A stretch of DNA of 64,000 nucleotides from Phycicoccus sonneratiae. Lineage in GTDB: Bacteria > Actinomycetota > Actinomycetes > Actinomycetales > Dermatophilaceae. Positions 11,368 through 19,882 of this stretch are shown piece after piece (positions within the stretch are counted from its first letter, which is position 1; every line of letters starts with the position of its first letter). Made by a program: the position numbers and the translations under genes. The stretch lies in NCBI RefSeq assembly GCF_016887965.1, contig NZ_JAFDVD010000009.1, forward strand, positions 158,544-222,543, written 5' to 3'. Under the pieces are notes generated by a model. That model made no database searches, was not told the origin of the DNA, and saw only the letters and a program-made list of their open reading frames with translations.

Positions 11368-12948
11368 TCAGAAGGGCGGTGGGCCGGGCGTCGGGACTCC
11401 CCCTCGGCGCCGGTGACCGCGAGGGACGAGGGTCAGCTCGACAGCCGGCCGTACGACCTGGATCCGGCACGTCGGACGATCACGCCGGTGCTCGAGGAGG
11501 TGCTCGAGGGTGGAGTGGGGACCGTCGGGCAGGACGAGTGAGGGGTTGCCCGACGGCGCGGGCGGTGGGTCGGTGCCGGTGTCGGGCAGGACGACCGGGT
11601 GGAGCTGGTCGGGTGGGTGGGTGGTGCGGACCCGTCCGGTGGGGTCGGTCCAGGTCATCGAGGCGTCGGGGTGCAGCACGGCCCGCCAGCCAGGGCGTTG
11701 CTTGGTCCGGTGGTGCCGGCGGCACAGGCAGGCCAGGTTGAGGGCTGACGTGGGGCCGGTGGGCCAGGGCCGGACGTGGTCGAGGTCGCAGAAGCGGGCG
11801 GCGACGCTGCAGCCGGGGAAGCGGCAGTGCCGGTCTCGGGCGCGGACGAACGCGGCCAGCCGGGCCGAGGGGCGGTAGCCGCTGCCGGAGAGGTCGCCGT
11901 CCGGGTCGACGGGCGCGCCGGTACCGGTGTCACACGCGAGCAGTCGGGGTCGTCCGGTGTGGTCGTGGCCGGTGATGGTCGTCGCGGCGACCGCGGCGGC
12001 GAGCCAGTCACACGGGACGAGCATCGGTTCCCCGGCGCGGGCGGTGCCGACCTGCACGAGGTCCCCGGCCGCACCCGGCGCGAGCTCAGCGGGGTGAGCG
12101 GGGTGATCAGGGGTGTCGGCCGGCGTGGTGAGCACGACCTGCAGGTCGATGGTGGCCTGCTGCGTGACGAGGTCGGTCAGGGCCTTGGCCCGGGCGCGGT
12201 CGACGCGTTCGCACACTCCCTCGGCCACGTACCGCTGGGCCAGGGCGTCGATCGCGGCCCACGCGGCGCAGGCCTCCTCGGAGGGGAAGGTGCCGTGCCA
12301 GGTGTCGACGCCGGGCTCGTCGACCCAGCGCCGCAGCGAGGACGCCGCCCGAGCGCGCACCGCCCGCTGACGCAGGAGGTCCGGGGAGATCTGGGCCAGC
12401 AGTCGCCGGGTCCGACGCCGCAGGTGGCCCGCGTCCTCGAGCTCGAACCAGTCCGAGAGCGTGGCGACGACCGTGGCGGCGACCTGCGCCGGGACCTCCT
12501 CGAGCTCGAACGCCACGACCTGGGCCCGATACCCGTCGAGCCGCCCCTCGGCCATCGCCCGGTGGAGGCCGGCCAGACCCGTCGACGTGCCGTCGCCGCG
12601 CTGCCCGTCCACGACCCGGCGCACGGCGTCCCGGACCCGGGCCTCGGCGTGCACCGCCGAGACGTTGAGCACCCCGGAAACGACCGCCGAAGCATCCAGC
12701 GCCACGGACCCGGGCGCCCGCCGCACCGTCACGACCGTGCCGTCCTCGGCCCACTCGGACTCCAGAGCCGCCAACCCCACGATCGCCAGGTCTTGCGCCG
12801 CCGAGGCCACGTCCATCAGCGCCTGCAGCTCACCGAGAGCTTCCGCGCACTCGTCCACCGGGCCCGGCCGCGACGGTTGCCCCAGCGCGTCCGACAGGAG
12901 GTCCCGCGCCGTTCGCGCAGCCTCCAGCAGAGCGCTCGTGTCGGCCAT
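11368..12948 (-). CDS. DUF222 domain protein with C-terminal HNH endonuclease motif (13E12-like family)
   Basis: The 526-residue protein has an Ala/Glu/Arg-rich helical DUF222 region (about 10-330) and an HNH domain near residue 390: RDRHCRFPGCS, then CDLDHVRPW, then NLACLCRRHHRTK, with both zinc-binding and catalytic His residues present. The family is multicopy in many actinobacteria (the mycobacterial 13E12 repeat proteins) and its function is not established. Start ATG 12948 has a strong GGGAGGGG site; the frame continues 20 codons upstream. No flanking repeats or integrase were seen. Confidence 0.85.
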   Translation of the reverse strand: MADTSALLEAARTARDLLSDALGQPSRPGPVDECAEALGELQALMDVASAAQDLAIVGLAALESEWAEDGTVVTVRRAPGSVALDASAVVSGVLNVSAVHAEARVRDAVRRVVDGQRGDGTSTGLAGLHRAMAEGRLDGYRAQVVAFELEEVPAQVAATVVATLSDWFELEDAGHLRRRTRRLLAQISPDLLRQRAVRARAASSLRRWVDEPGVDTWHGTFPSEEACAAWAAIDALAQRYVAEGVCERVDRARAKALTDLVTQQATIDLQVVLTTPADTPDHPAHPAELAPGAAGDLVQVGTARAGEPMLVPCDWLAAAVAATTITGHDHTGRPRLLACDTGTGAPVDPDGDLSGSGYRPSARLAAFVRARDRHCRFPGCSVAARFCDLDHVRPWPTGPTSALNLACLCRRHHRTKQRPGWRAVLHPDASMTWTDPTGRVRTTHPPDQLHPVVLPDTGTDPPPAPSGNPSLVLPDGPHSTLEHLLEHRRDRPTCRIQVVRPAVELTLVPRGHRRRGGVPTPGPPPF

Positions 12949-13068
12949 CGGCTCCCCCTCCCCTCGTGGTCCCATCCTACCGGACAGGCGTTCGAGAGGG
13001 AAGGCCATGGGCAGCGAAAAGTGCTGCAGGGCAGCGAAATCGGGACGGCCTGGCTCGAGGCCGGCGGC

Positions 13069-14226
13069 TCAGAAGGCGTCGGGGACGGACACCAGGTAGA
13101 CCTCGCCGGCGCCCTCGAGCGTCACGGCCCCCTCGCCCACCGGGAGGAAGGCCGACTCGACGTCCCCCAGCTCGAGCGACCCCGACGCGGCCGACAGGGT
13201 CACTCGCCCGCGCAGGCAGAACACGATGCGGGGGGCGGTGTCGCCGGGCAGCCGGCGCCCGGGCGTCACGCGGGCCAGGCGGAACCGGTCGGAGGCGCTG
13301 TCGAAGACCTCCAGCCCGGGCTCGACGACCCGGCCCGACCCGGCGACGCCGTCGGCGCGGGGGTCGACGATGCGCAGCAGCTCGGGGACGTTGACCGGCT
13401 TGCTCGTGAGGCCCGCGCGCACGACGTTGTCGGAGTTCGCGAGCACCTCGACCCCGAGCCCGCGCACGTACGAGTGCAGCACGCCCGCCGCCACGTCGAT
13501 GTACTCCCCCGGCTGGAGCACCCGGTGGTGCATGAGCAGGAGGACGACGAGGCCGATGTCGTCCGGGTGCTCCTCGGCGATGCGGACGACGGCGGCGCTC
13601 GCGTCGCCCAGCGCCCCGCCGCGGCCCTCGAGCCGGACGCAGGCGGCGACGACCGACCGGGCGAGCTCGGCGACCTCGTCGTCCGGGGTCGCGAGCACGA
13701 GCGCGAGGAGGGCGTGCACGGGGTCGTCGGCCCGCGAGGCCTCCGCGAGCAGGGCGTCGAGGCGCGGCACCCGCAGCCGCGTCACGAGGTCGGTGACCTC
13801 CTCGATGGCCCGCAGCCCGACGAAGACCTCGAAGGGGGCGATGGCGAGGAGCAGCTCGGGCTTGGCCCAGTCGTCGACGTAGACGTCGTCGCCGGTCTCG
13901 GCCCGCAGCGACCGGGCCTGCTCGGCGGTCGGGTGGGCCTGGATCGAGATCGCCCGGCCGGGGGCCAGGACCTTGAGCAGGAACGGCAGCCGGGGGCCGT
14001 AGCGCTCGACGCAGGTCGTCCCGAGCTCGGCCTCCGGGTCGGCGGCGACGACCTCGGCGAGGGTCGGCGCCCCGGGCCGGTCGGTGCCGGAGGGGCCCTC
14101 CTCGTGGGCGCCCATCCACAGCTCGGACTCGGGCTCCGGGCTCGGGATCTCGCGACCCTGGAGGCTCGCGATGGACACGTGCGAGCCCCATGCGTCGTGG
14201 AAGACGACAGGGGTGAGGCGGTCCAC
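13069..14226 (-). CDS. manA: Mannose-6-phosphate isomerase, class I
   Basis: It interconverts fructose-6-phosphate and mannose-6-phosphate for GDP-mannose and mannosylated wall components. The 385-residue protein has the zinc ligands Q96 and H98 (SIQAHPTAEQA), E124 (AKPELLLAI) and a later His in GVLHSYVRG. The start GTG 14226 follows GAAGGA and gives VDRLxxxxxxxAWGSH, the usual actinobacterial beginning. It lies 38 bp after the second HD-domain gene on the same strand and may be the last cistron of that unit. Confidence 0.9.
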   Translation of the reverse strand: MDRLTPVVFHDAWGSHVSIASLQGREIPSPEPESELWMGAHEEGPSGTDRPGAPTLAEVVAADPEAELGTTCVERYGPRLPFLLKVLAPGRAISIQAHPTAEQARSLRAETGDDVYVDDWAKPELLLAIAPFEVFVGLRAIEEVTDLVTRLRVPRLDALLAEASRADDPVHALLALVLATPDDEVAELARSVVAACVRLEGRGGALGDASAAVVRIAEEHPDDIGLVVLLLMHHRVLQPGEYIDVAAGVLHSYVRGLGVEVLANSDNVVRAGLTSKPVNVPELLRIVDPRADGVAGSGRVVEPGLEVFDSASDRFRLARVTPGRRLPGDTAPRIVFCLRGRVTLSAASGSLELGDVESAFLPVGEGAVTLEGAGEVYLVSVPDAF

Positions 14227-14264
14227 GGGGTCCTTCGGGGGCTGGGTGCGGGGGCCTCCGCACT

Positions 14265-15596
14265 CTATCCGGCGACGACGCTCCGGCCGTCGACCCGGCC
14301 GACCGACGCGTCCTCGACGACGCGGGTCAGCGCGTCCACGACGTCGGGGTCGTACTCGTAGCCCAGCCCGAGGTGGATGCGCTCCATGGCCGCGTCGACG
14401 AGCACGGGGTCGTCGGTGCCCCGGGACAGGTCGTCGAAGGCGTTGGCGCACTTGATGATGCGACTCTCGAGCGGCACCGGCTCGCCCAGCTCGCGGACGA
14501 GGCGGTACGCGGTCGTCTGCGTCTCGACGAAGCGGGCGACGTCGTCGAGGGTCTCGGCCTGCCGGATGATGCGGGCGCCCTCCTCGGCGATGTCGCGCTG
14601 GTCCGCCGGGGCGGCGAGCACGGTGGCGCCATCGGGGATGGGGTCGAGGAGCGAGATCTGGCCGAGGTCGTGCAGGAGCGCCGCGTACTCGAGGCTGCGT
14701 AGCTGGCGGTCGCCGAGCCCGAGGACGCGTCCGATGCGGAGGCACAGCGCGGCGACCCGCTCGGCATGGTGCTCCGGGGTGTAGCCGCCGTGCTCGGTGA
14801 GGTGCGAGAGCGTCCCGATGAGCTGGCGGTTGGTCTCCCGGTTGCTCGCGTACTGCCGCACCGCGGAGTAGGCCATGGCCAACGGCACGAGCGCCACGGG
14901 GAGGGCCAGCAGGCCGAGGACGGGGGCCATGAGGGCGACCATCGGGCCGGTGACGACGACCGCGAGCGTGAGCGGCGCGGCTTCACCGACCTCGTCGCGG
15001 ACGGCGGCGACCCACGGCGTGCGTTGCCGCTCGGCCCGGATGCCGGCGACGAGGACGAGCTCGGTGAGCAGCCCGACGGCCGCCACGACGACCATCCCGA
15101 GCGCCACGAGGGCCAGTGAGGTGGTGGAGCTCAGCTGGGCTGCCCACAGGGTGCCGTCGGAGGGACCCACCCCACGGGCGAGACCCGCGGCGACCCACAC
15201 CCCCACTGCCCGGGCCGCGAGCGCCGGCGTCCCGACGACGTCACCACGGGCACGCCGGACGGCGGCGGCGATCGCCAGGCCGGCGCTGACGACGATGACG
15301 ACGAGCCCCGACTCGAGCGCGAACGTCGGTTCGCCGGCGATGCGCCCGAGGAGGACGACGGCGAGGGCCGCCGCCGAGGAGAGGGGCGCGGTCTCCCGGC
15401 CGCTCGGCATGCGGATCCGCAGGAGCTCGCCACCGGCGACGAGCGCGACGGCGAGGAGGAGGGTGTGGCCGTGGGTCGCGAGCAGCGTCGGGAGGAGGTT
15501 GCCCGCGGCGATCAGGCCGGTGCACACCGCGACGAGGCCGAGGAGGACCACGGTGCGGCTCACGAGGCGATCGGGGACCCTGACGAGGGGAGTCAT
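14265..15596 (-). CDS. Membrane protein with cytoplasmic HD domain (second copy)
   Basis: A 443-residue protein. The first about 240 residues are hydrophobic with roughly seven to eight helices separated by short loops. A cytoplasmic HD domain follows: HAERVAALCLRIG, then YAALLHDLGQ with metal ligands H309-D310, then IIKCANAFDDL with a later Asp. The HHERxDGxGYP signature of cyclic-di-GMP phosphodiesterases is missing, so this is a divergent HD hydrolase of unknown substrate. Its ATG overlaps the upstream HD gene by four bases, so the two are coupled and probably form a pair. Confidence 0.8.
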   Translation of the reverse strand: MTPLVRVPDRLVSRTVVLLGLVAVCTGLIAAGNLLPTLLATHGHTLLLAVALVAGGELLRIRMPSGRETAPLSSAAALAVVLLGRIAGEPTFALESGLVVIVVSAGLAIAAAVRRARGDVVGTPALAARAVGVWVAAGLARGVGPSDGTLWAAQLSSTTSLALVALGMVVVAAVGLLTELVLVAGIRAERQRTPWVAAVRDEVGEAAPLTLAVVVTGPMVALMAPVLGLLALPVALVPLAMAYSAVRQYASNRETNRQLIGTLSHLTEHGGYTPEHHAERVAALCLRIGRVLGLGDRQLRSLEYAALLHDLGQISLLDPIPDGATVLAAPADQRDIAEEGARIIRQAETLDDVARFVETQTTAYRLVRELGEPVPLESRIIKCANAFDDLSRGTDDPVLVDAAMERIHLGLGYEYDPDVVDALTRVVEDASVGRVDGRSVVAG

Positions 15597-16855
15597 GTCG
15601 AGAGCTCCTCGGCTCGGGTCAGAGCCACGTCGAGTGCGCGCACGAGCTCCTCGGTCCTCGGTCCAGGGTGTTCGGTGGCGATGAGGTCCCGGGCCTGACT
15701 GGGGGCGTACACGGTGCCCCCCGGCGTGCCGACCTGCGTGAGCAGGTCGTAGAGGTCGGCAAGCGCCACGATCCGTGATGGGAGGGATGCCGCGGCGTCG
15801 TCCGCCAGTGCTCTGCGATGCGTCTCGATCGAGTCGAGGGCTCCACGCAGGAAGGTGAGGTCGCCGAGGATGGCCACACCGGCCCTCGGGTAGCCGACCG
15901 TGGTGCTCGCGGGGTCCGTGAGGTCCAGGCCCCGCGCCTCCCGGGTCGGGAGGGTCGTCTGACCGACGTCGTGGAGCATCCCCGCGATGCGCGTGTCGGC
16001 GACCTGCTGTGGGGTGAGGCCGAGGTGCTCGGCCATCCGCCCGCTCAGATCAGCAACCCGGGCGCTGTGGCCGGTGAGGTGTGGCGCCTTGGCCTCGACG
16101 GCGGCCACGAGCACACCGAGGACCCGCTGCTGGCCCTGCAGCTCGTCGGCGTGCTGACGATAGGCCCAGTGGGCGACCAGCAGGGGCGCGAGGACCATCG
16201 CGGTGGCGACGACGACACCGAGCTGCGCCGGCACCCAGAGCACGACGAGGATGAAGGCGATGACGCCGTAACCGGCGGCGGCCGCACCCGTGCTGCGCAG
16301 GAGCAGGCCGATGTGCAGGCGGACGGGGACACCACGCGCGACCCGCATCATGCCCGAGAGGAGCACGGCGTTCGCGAGGACCTGGACGAGGTCCGCGACC
16401 ACCATCGGGAGGGCGAGGTGGACGACGACGGGGGTCACCCCGGCCAGCTCTGCTGGATCGAGGGTGCCGCCGGCGGCCAGGAAAGCCAGCCCTCCCACGC
16501 ACCCGAAGATCGAGAACTGGGCCGAGTTGAACAGCCTGCCCTGCCACGAACTTCCCTGGAAGGGACCGATGAGGGCCCCCGCCAGGGCGACGACCGCAGG
16601 GCCGACGACAGCCTGCGCGGCGAGCATGACGATGCTCGAGATCGCGAGGTGCACGCGGTCGCCTACCACCACTCCGGGGTAGGCGACCGCGAGCACCGCG
16701 AGTGCCAGGACGGCGATGAGGTCCGGGCCAACCGAGATCGGGTGCACCCGACTCGAGAAGCCGGCGAGCAGGACGGCCCCCACGGCGAGGACGACGAGGT
16801 AGATGGTCGTCGCCGCGTGGGGTCCCACCCCCTCCCGGCGGCCCTTCACCGTCAC
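15593..16855 (-). CDS. Membrane protein with cytoplasmic HD domain (first copy)
   Basis: The 420-residue protein is built like its neighbour: a hydrophobic N-terminal half (about residues 16-235, seven to eight helices), then an HD domain with GHSARVADLS, AGMLHDVGQTTLP (H295-D296) and RIVALADLYDLLT. A YPRAG and an IETHRR remain where HD-GYP proteins have GYP and HH, but the canonical motif is degenerate. The GTG start at 16855 lacks a clear ribosome site and lies 12 bases after the stop of the secreted-peptide gene, which suggests translation coupled to that peptide. Substrate and signal are unknown. Confidence 0.78.
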   Translation of the reverse strand: MTVKGRREGVGPHAATTIYLVVLAVGAVLLAGFSSRVHPISVGPDLIAVLALAVLAVAYPGVVVGDRVHLAISSIVMLAAQAVVGPAVVALAGALIGPFQGSSWQGRLFNSAQFSIFGCVGGLAFLAAGGTLDPAELAGVTPVVVHLALPMVVADLVQVLANAVLLSGMMRVARGVPVRLHIGLLLRSTGAAAAGYGVIAFILVVLWVPAQLGVVVATAMVLAPLLVAHWAYRQHADELQGQQRVLGVLVAAVEAKAPHLTGHSARVADLSGRMAEHLGLTPQQVADTRIAGMLHDVGQTTLPTREARGLDLTDPASTTVGYPRAGVAILGDLTFLRGALDSIETHRRALADDAAASLPSRIVALADLYDLLTQVGTPGGTVYAPSQARDLIATEHPGPRTEELVRALDVALTRAEELST

Positions 16856-16867
16856 AGGCAGGAGAGG

Positions 16868-17005
16868 TCAGCCGCCATAGCTCCAGCCGAGCTGGGCGGT
16901 GCTGGTCGACTTGAAGTCCTGCGGTGCCGCGTTGGCGGACGTGGCCCCCACCGTGACGAGAGCGGCGAGGAGAGCAGCGGCGGCGAGAGTACGGATGGTG
17001 CGCAT
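16868..17005 (-). CDS. Small secreted peptide precursor (45 residues)
   Basis: This small gene has an AAGGA ribosome site eight bases before the ATG. The product begins with Arg2/Arg5 and a long Ala/Leu/Val stretch, and ends its signal at TSANA, a standard signal-peptidase I site (AxA type). The predicted mature peptide is 19 residues, APQDFKSTSTAQLGWSYGG, without cysteine. It is the first cistron before the two HD-domain membrane proteins. I do not recognise the family. Roles as an exported signal for the membrane domains, or as a small wall-associated peptide, are both inference. Confidence 0.75.
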   Translation of the reverse strand: MRTIRTLAAAALLAALVTVGATSANAAPQDFKSTSTAQLGWSYGG

Positions 17006-17073
17006 GATGTGTTTCCTTCCAGAGGGTGAGAAGACCCGGGCCATGGCTCTCCGGGGCGGCCAGGGTCAGCCGA

Positions 17074-17102
17074 ATTCTTTCACGAGGAAGGGTGTGCGAC
17101 AA
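17074..17102 (-). promoter_or_regulatory. Candidate promoter of the peptide-HD-HD unit
   Basis: On the minus strand TTGTCG and AAGAAT are separated by 17 bases and would start transcription near 17066, giving a leader of about 60 nt before the peptide ATG. Each hexamer matches four of six consensus positions. The AT content here is clearly above the surroundings. Confidence 0.4.
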
Positions 17103-17168
17103 TCACAGCGGCACCAGTGCGCCTCCGTGTCGTCGATTCCGGGGGCCGTTCCCGACGAGAGGTCACCC

Positions 17169-17243
17169 ATGAGCAAGCGCGCCCGCAAGCGTCGCTCGCG
17201 CAAGGGCAACAAGGCCAACCACGGCCGCAAGCCCAACGCCTGA
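17169..17243 (+). CDS. 50S ribosomal protein bL37
   Basis: A 24-residue, extremely basic protein: it begins MSKRARKRRSRKG and ends in KANHGRKPNA. The length and the KANHGxxPN ending match bL37, the small actinobacterial large-subunit protein first seen in mycobacterial ribosome structures, as I recall it. The start has a good GAGAGG site 5-7 bases upstream and a terminator lies directly behind the stop, so it is a one-gene transcript. It is too short for most gene finders. Confidence 0.8.
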   Translation: MSKRARKRRSRKGNKANHGRKPNA

Positions 17244-17250
17244 GCACCGA

Positions 17251-17299
17251 ACGACGACGGGGCCCGGAGTGCATCGCGCACTCCGGGCCCCGACGTCGT
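17251..17299. terminator. Bidirectional terminator between bL37 and rsrA
   Basis: A 22-bp stem with one mismatch and the five-base loop ATCGC lies 7 bp after the bL37 stop and 22 bp before the end of the convergent rsrA gene. It can serve both transcripts. Confidence 0.8.
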
Positions 17300-17321
17300 G
17301 TGGCCCGTGGGGCCGGTGGGG

Positions 17322-17591
17322 TCAGTCGTCGGTCTCGAGGCGGACCATCGTGATGCGCCTCACGATCTGCATGCGCACCGCCGCCGGCGCCGCCTCGTCG
17401 TGGCAGGAGCGCTTGACGACCTGCTTGACCGCGGCGTCGAGGTCGTGCTCGGCCAGGCACGGCCGGCACTCCGCCAGGTGGGTGGCCACCCGCTTGACGT
17501 CGGCCGGGCTCATCTCGCCGTCGAGGTACTCGTAGATGTGGTGGAGGACCTCCGAGCAGTCGGTGTGGCCCTCGTGCGTCTCGTGGCCCAT
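17322..17591 (-). CDS. rsrA: Zinc-containing anti-sigma factor of SigR (RsrA/RshA type)
   Basis: The 89-residue protein has the ZAS motif H38-x3-C42-x2-C45 (HLAECRPC) plus an upstream Cys12 (HTDCSEV), the set that binds zinc and forms the redox disulfide. In the reduced state it holds SigR inactive; disulfide stress releases the sigma factor. It is translated with sigR (one-base ATGA overlap). The tail ending VRLETDD is typical of the mycothiol-system family. Confidence 0.93.
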   Translation of the reverse strand: MGHETHEGHTDCSEVLHHIYEYLDGEMSPADVKRVATHLAECRPCLAEHDLDAAVKQVVKRSCHDEAAPAAVRMQIVRRITMVRLETDD

Positions 17592-18223
17592 CACTCCTCC
17601 TCCGCCCCGACGAGGCCGCGCTCGCGCGCGTACCCGGTGAGCAGCGAGCGCAGCTGGCGCCGGCCGCGGTGCAGGCGGGACATCACCGTGCCGATGGGGG
17701 TGCCCATGATCTCGGCGATCTCCTTGTACGCGAAGCCCTCGACGTCGGCGAGGTACACGGCCATCCGGAAGTCCTCGGGGAGCTCCTGGAGCGCGCGGGT
17801 GACCTCGGTGTCGGGGAGGTGCTCGAGGGCCTGGGCCTCGGCGGACTTCAGCCCGGCGGAGGTGTGCGACTCGGCCCGCGCCAGCTGGTAGTCCTCGACG
17901 TCCGAGGCGTCGGACTGCTGGGGCTCGCGCTGCTTCTTGCGGTAGGTGTTGATGTAGGTGTTCGTGAGGATGCGGTACATCCACGCCTTGAGGTTCGTCC
18001 CGGGCCGGTACTGGTGGAACGCGGCGTAGGCCTTGGCGTAGGTCTCCTGGAGGAGGTCCTCGGCATCGGCCGGGTTGCGCGTCGTGCGCATCGCGGCGGC
18101 GTACAGCTGGTCGATCAGGGGCAGGGCCTCGCGCTCGAAGCGGGCCTGTCGCTCGGCGGTGGTCTCGGTGGCGAGGTCGACCTCCGTCGAGGGCTCCTCG
18201 AGGGGTGTCTGGGGGGTGCTCAT
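17591..18223 (-). CDS. sigR: ECF sigma factor of the thiol-oxidative stress response (SigR/SigH)
   Basis: The 210-residue sigma factor shows region 2 ([20 protein letters not shown], then [21 protein letters not shown]) and region 4 ([46 protein letters not shown]). It directs RNA polymerase to GGAAT-N18-GTT promoters of thioredoxin, mycoredoxin and mycothiol genes in actinobacteria. ATG 18223 follows GGGAGG closely. The family is autoregulated, and a matching box lies at 18316-18342. Downstream rsrA confirms identity. Confidence 0.94.
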   Translation of the reverse strand: MSTPQTPLEEPSTEVDLATETTAERQARFEREALPLIDQLYAAAMRTTRNPADAEDLLQETYAKAYAAFHQYRPGTNLKAWMYRILTNTYINTYRKKQREPQQSDASDVEDYQLARAESHTSAGLKSAEAQALEHLPDTEVTRALQELPEDFRMAVYLADVEGFAYKEIAEIMGTPIGTVMSRLHRGRRQLRSLLTGYARERGLVGAEEE

Positions 18224-18315
18224 CGCCTCCCAGCCTAGCCGGGCCCGCGGACGGGGCGAGGTGTCGAGGACGAACACGGGTGCTGCCTTCGGTCGGGGAC
18301 GCTGACGGTGAGGGG

Positions 18316-18342
18316 AACGCCTGTGGAGCGCCGGCTCATTCC
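18316..18342 (-). promoter_or_regulatory. Candidate SigR-dependent promoter of sigR
   Basis: On the minus strand GGAAT (18338-18342) and GTT (18316-18318) are 19 bases apart, close to the SigR consensus with N18-19. The box lies just where the upstream hydrolase gene ends and about 90 bp before sigR, as expected for an autoregulatory promoter. Confidence 0.5.
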
Positions 18343-18965
18343 CCCGCCGTGAGCCGGCCGAGGACCGCCGCCGCCACCCGGTCGGCGACCCGGCCGAGCG
18401 AGTGCGGCCCCGGCACGACGTCGAGGGTCGCGAGCGCCGGGAGGTCGGCCTCGACCTCGGCCGGGGTGCCGAACGGGTCGGTGGTGCCCTGGACGACGTG
18501 CACGGGGATGCCGGCGGCCGACGGGGCCGCGAGCTCGGGGGCGCGGGAGGCCTCGGGCCGTCCGGGCGGGTGGAGCGGGAACGACAGGCAGACCACGGCG
18601 TCGGCCCCCACGGTTTCGGCGGTGCGGCAGGCCACCCGTGCCCCTGCGCTGCGCCCACCGGTGACCAGGCGCCCTCCCCCGGCGTGCCGCACGACGTCCT
18701 CGAGCACCGGGAGCCACGCCTCGTCGAGGGCGGGAGGACGCGGCCCGATCTTCCGCTCGGCGACCCGCCACGGCTGGTCGACGAGGACGACCCGCCAGCC
18801 GGCGCCCACCATCGCGTCGCGGACGGCGAGCACGTCGAGCGTCCACCGCAGCCCCCCGGCGCCGTGGCCGAGGACGAGGGTCCCGGCGGCCTCCCCCGCC
18901 GGCTCGGTGGTGGTCGTCCGGGCCGGACCCTGCGGGGTGTCGACGAGCCGCTCGGCCGCGCTCAT
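18336..18965 (-). CDS. Alpha/beta hydrolase of the KANL3/Tex30 type
   Basis: The 209-residue protein has an HGAGG oxyanion segment near residue 34, the nucleophile elbow GGRSAGAR with Ser106, and a C-terminal HSLGR-type His (PGPHSLG). This compact arrangement matches the small alpha/beta hydrolases related to dienelactone hydrolase and Tex30. The substrate is unknown. Start ATG 18965 overlaps the stop of the SRAP gene by four bases, so the two are coupled. Confidence 0.8.
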   Translation of the reverse strand: MSAAERLVDTPQGPARTTTTEPAGEAAGTLVLGHGAGGLRWTLDVLAVRDAMVGAGWRVVLVDQPWRVAERKIGPRPPALDEAWLPVLEDVVRHAGGGRLVTGGRSAGARVACRTAETVGADAVVCLSFPLHPPGRPEASRAPELAAPSAAGIPVHVVQGTTDPFGTPAEVEADLPALATLDVVPGPHSLGRVADRVAAAVLGRLTAGE

Positions 18966-19795
18966 CCGCCGATGACCTCGCCCGTCATCGGGTCGACCAC
19001 CCCGACGAGCTCCTCCACGGGAGCCGGCTCGAGCAGGCCCGGGCCGTTCGACCGGTTGCTGCTGACCGCCCGGCCGACCGGACGGGCGGTGAAGCGGCCC
19101 GGAGCGTGCGGCGCGAGGAGGTCGGCGACGTCGTCGGCGCCCGCCGACGGGTCGAGCCAGCGGGCCCAGTCGTCCCGCTCGACGACGACCGGCTGCCGCT
19201 CGTGGATGCGGTCGAGCCCCGGCTCGGCCTCGCCGGTGATGACGGTGAAGGTGGTCAGCCAGGCCATCGGGTCGTCGGGGTCGGTGACCGCGGGGTCGCG
19301 CCAGAACTCGTAGAGGCCGGCCAGCGCGACGCTCGCGCCGTCGGCCCGCTCGGTGAAGAACGGCTGCTTGCGGGGCTTGCCCTTGGCGTCGAGCGCGGTC
19401 GGCGAGGCCTGCCACTCGTACCAGCCCCGGGCCGGCACGAGGCAGCGGCGGGCCGCGAGGGCCCGTGAGAAGGCCGGTTTCTCGCGCACCGACTCGACGC
19501 GGGCGTTGATCATCCGCACGCCGCCCTTGACGTCCTTGCTCCAGCTCGGCACCAGCCCCCAGGTGAGCAACCGCAGCTGGCGCTGCGCTGGGGCGTCGCG
19601 GTCCTCGCGCGGGGCCCGGGTGAGCACCACCGGGGCCTGCTTGGTCGGGGCCATGTTGAAGTCCGGGCGCCCCGGGGGCGGCTCCTGGGGGTTGACGAGC
19701 ACGCTGCGCGCCGGCTCGGCGGTGCGGTCCTCGTCGACCTCGAACTCCAGCACCAGCTCGTCCGGGTTCGCCGTCGCGGCGTAGCGCCCACACAT
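18962..19795 (-). CDS. SOS response-associated peptidase (SRAP/YedK/HMCES family)
   Basis: SRAP proteins bind abasic sites in single-stranded DNA through a stable link to Cys2 and shield them. The 277-residue protein starts MCGRY with Cys2 exposed after Met removal, has MINARVES (conserved Asn), WYEW (Glu) and an IHERQPVV His. The start was set at ATG 19795 because Cys2 must be N-terminal; eight more codons are open upstream. The same gene sits near aroA and sigH in mycobacteria as I recall. Confidence 0.93.
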   Translation of the reverse strand: MCGRYAATANPDELVLEFEVDEDRTAEPARSVLVNPQEPPPGRPDFNMAPTKQAPVVLTRAPREDRDAPAQRQLRLLTWGLVPSWSKDVKGGVRMINARVESVREKPAFSRALAARRCLVPARGWYEWQASPTALDAKGKPRKQPFFTERADGASVALAGLYEFWRDPAVTDPDDPMAWLTTFTVITGEAEPGLDRIHERQPVVVERDDWARWLDPSAGADDVADLLAPHAPGRFTARPVGRAVSSNRSNGPGLLEPAPVEELVGVVDPMTGEVIGG

Positions 19796-19882
19796 GGTGC
19801 TCAGGCTACGCAGTGGCACCGCGAGGAACTACGGTAGGCAGGGAGGTCCTGACCAGCAGGAACCCCGACCCGGAGGTACCGG

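Noticed and set aside
11368..12948. DUF222-HNH gene as part of a mobile element
   Set aside because: No terminal repeats, integrase, reverse transcriptase or composition change was seen around it. It may be one copy of a dispersed family, but this window alone cannot show that.
13009..13068. Short direct repeat GGGCAGCGAAA between the HNH gene and manA
   Set aside because: Two copies of about 11 bases about 20 bp apart, with no wider context, are not enough to call an element.
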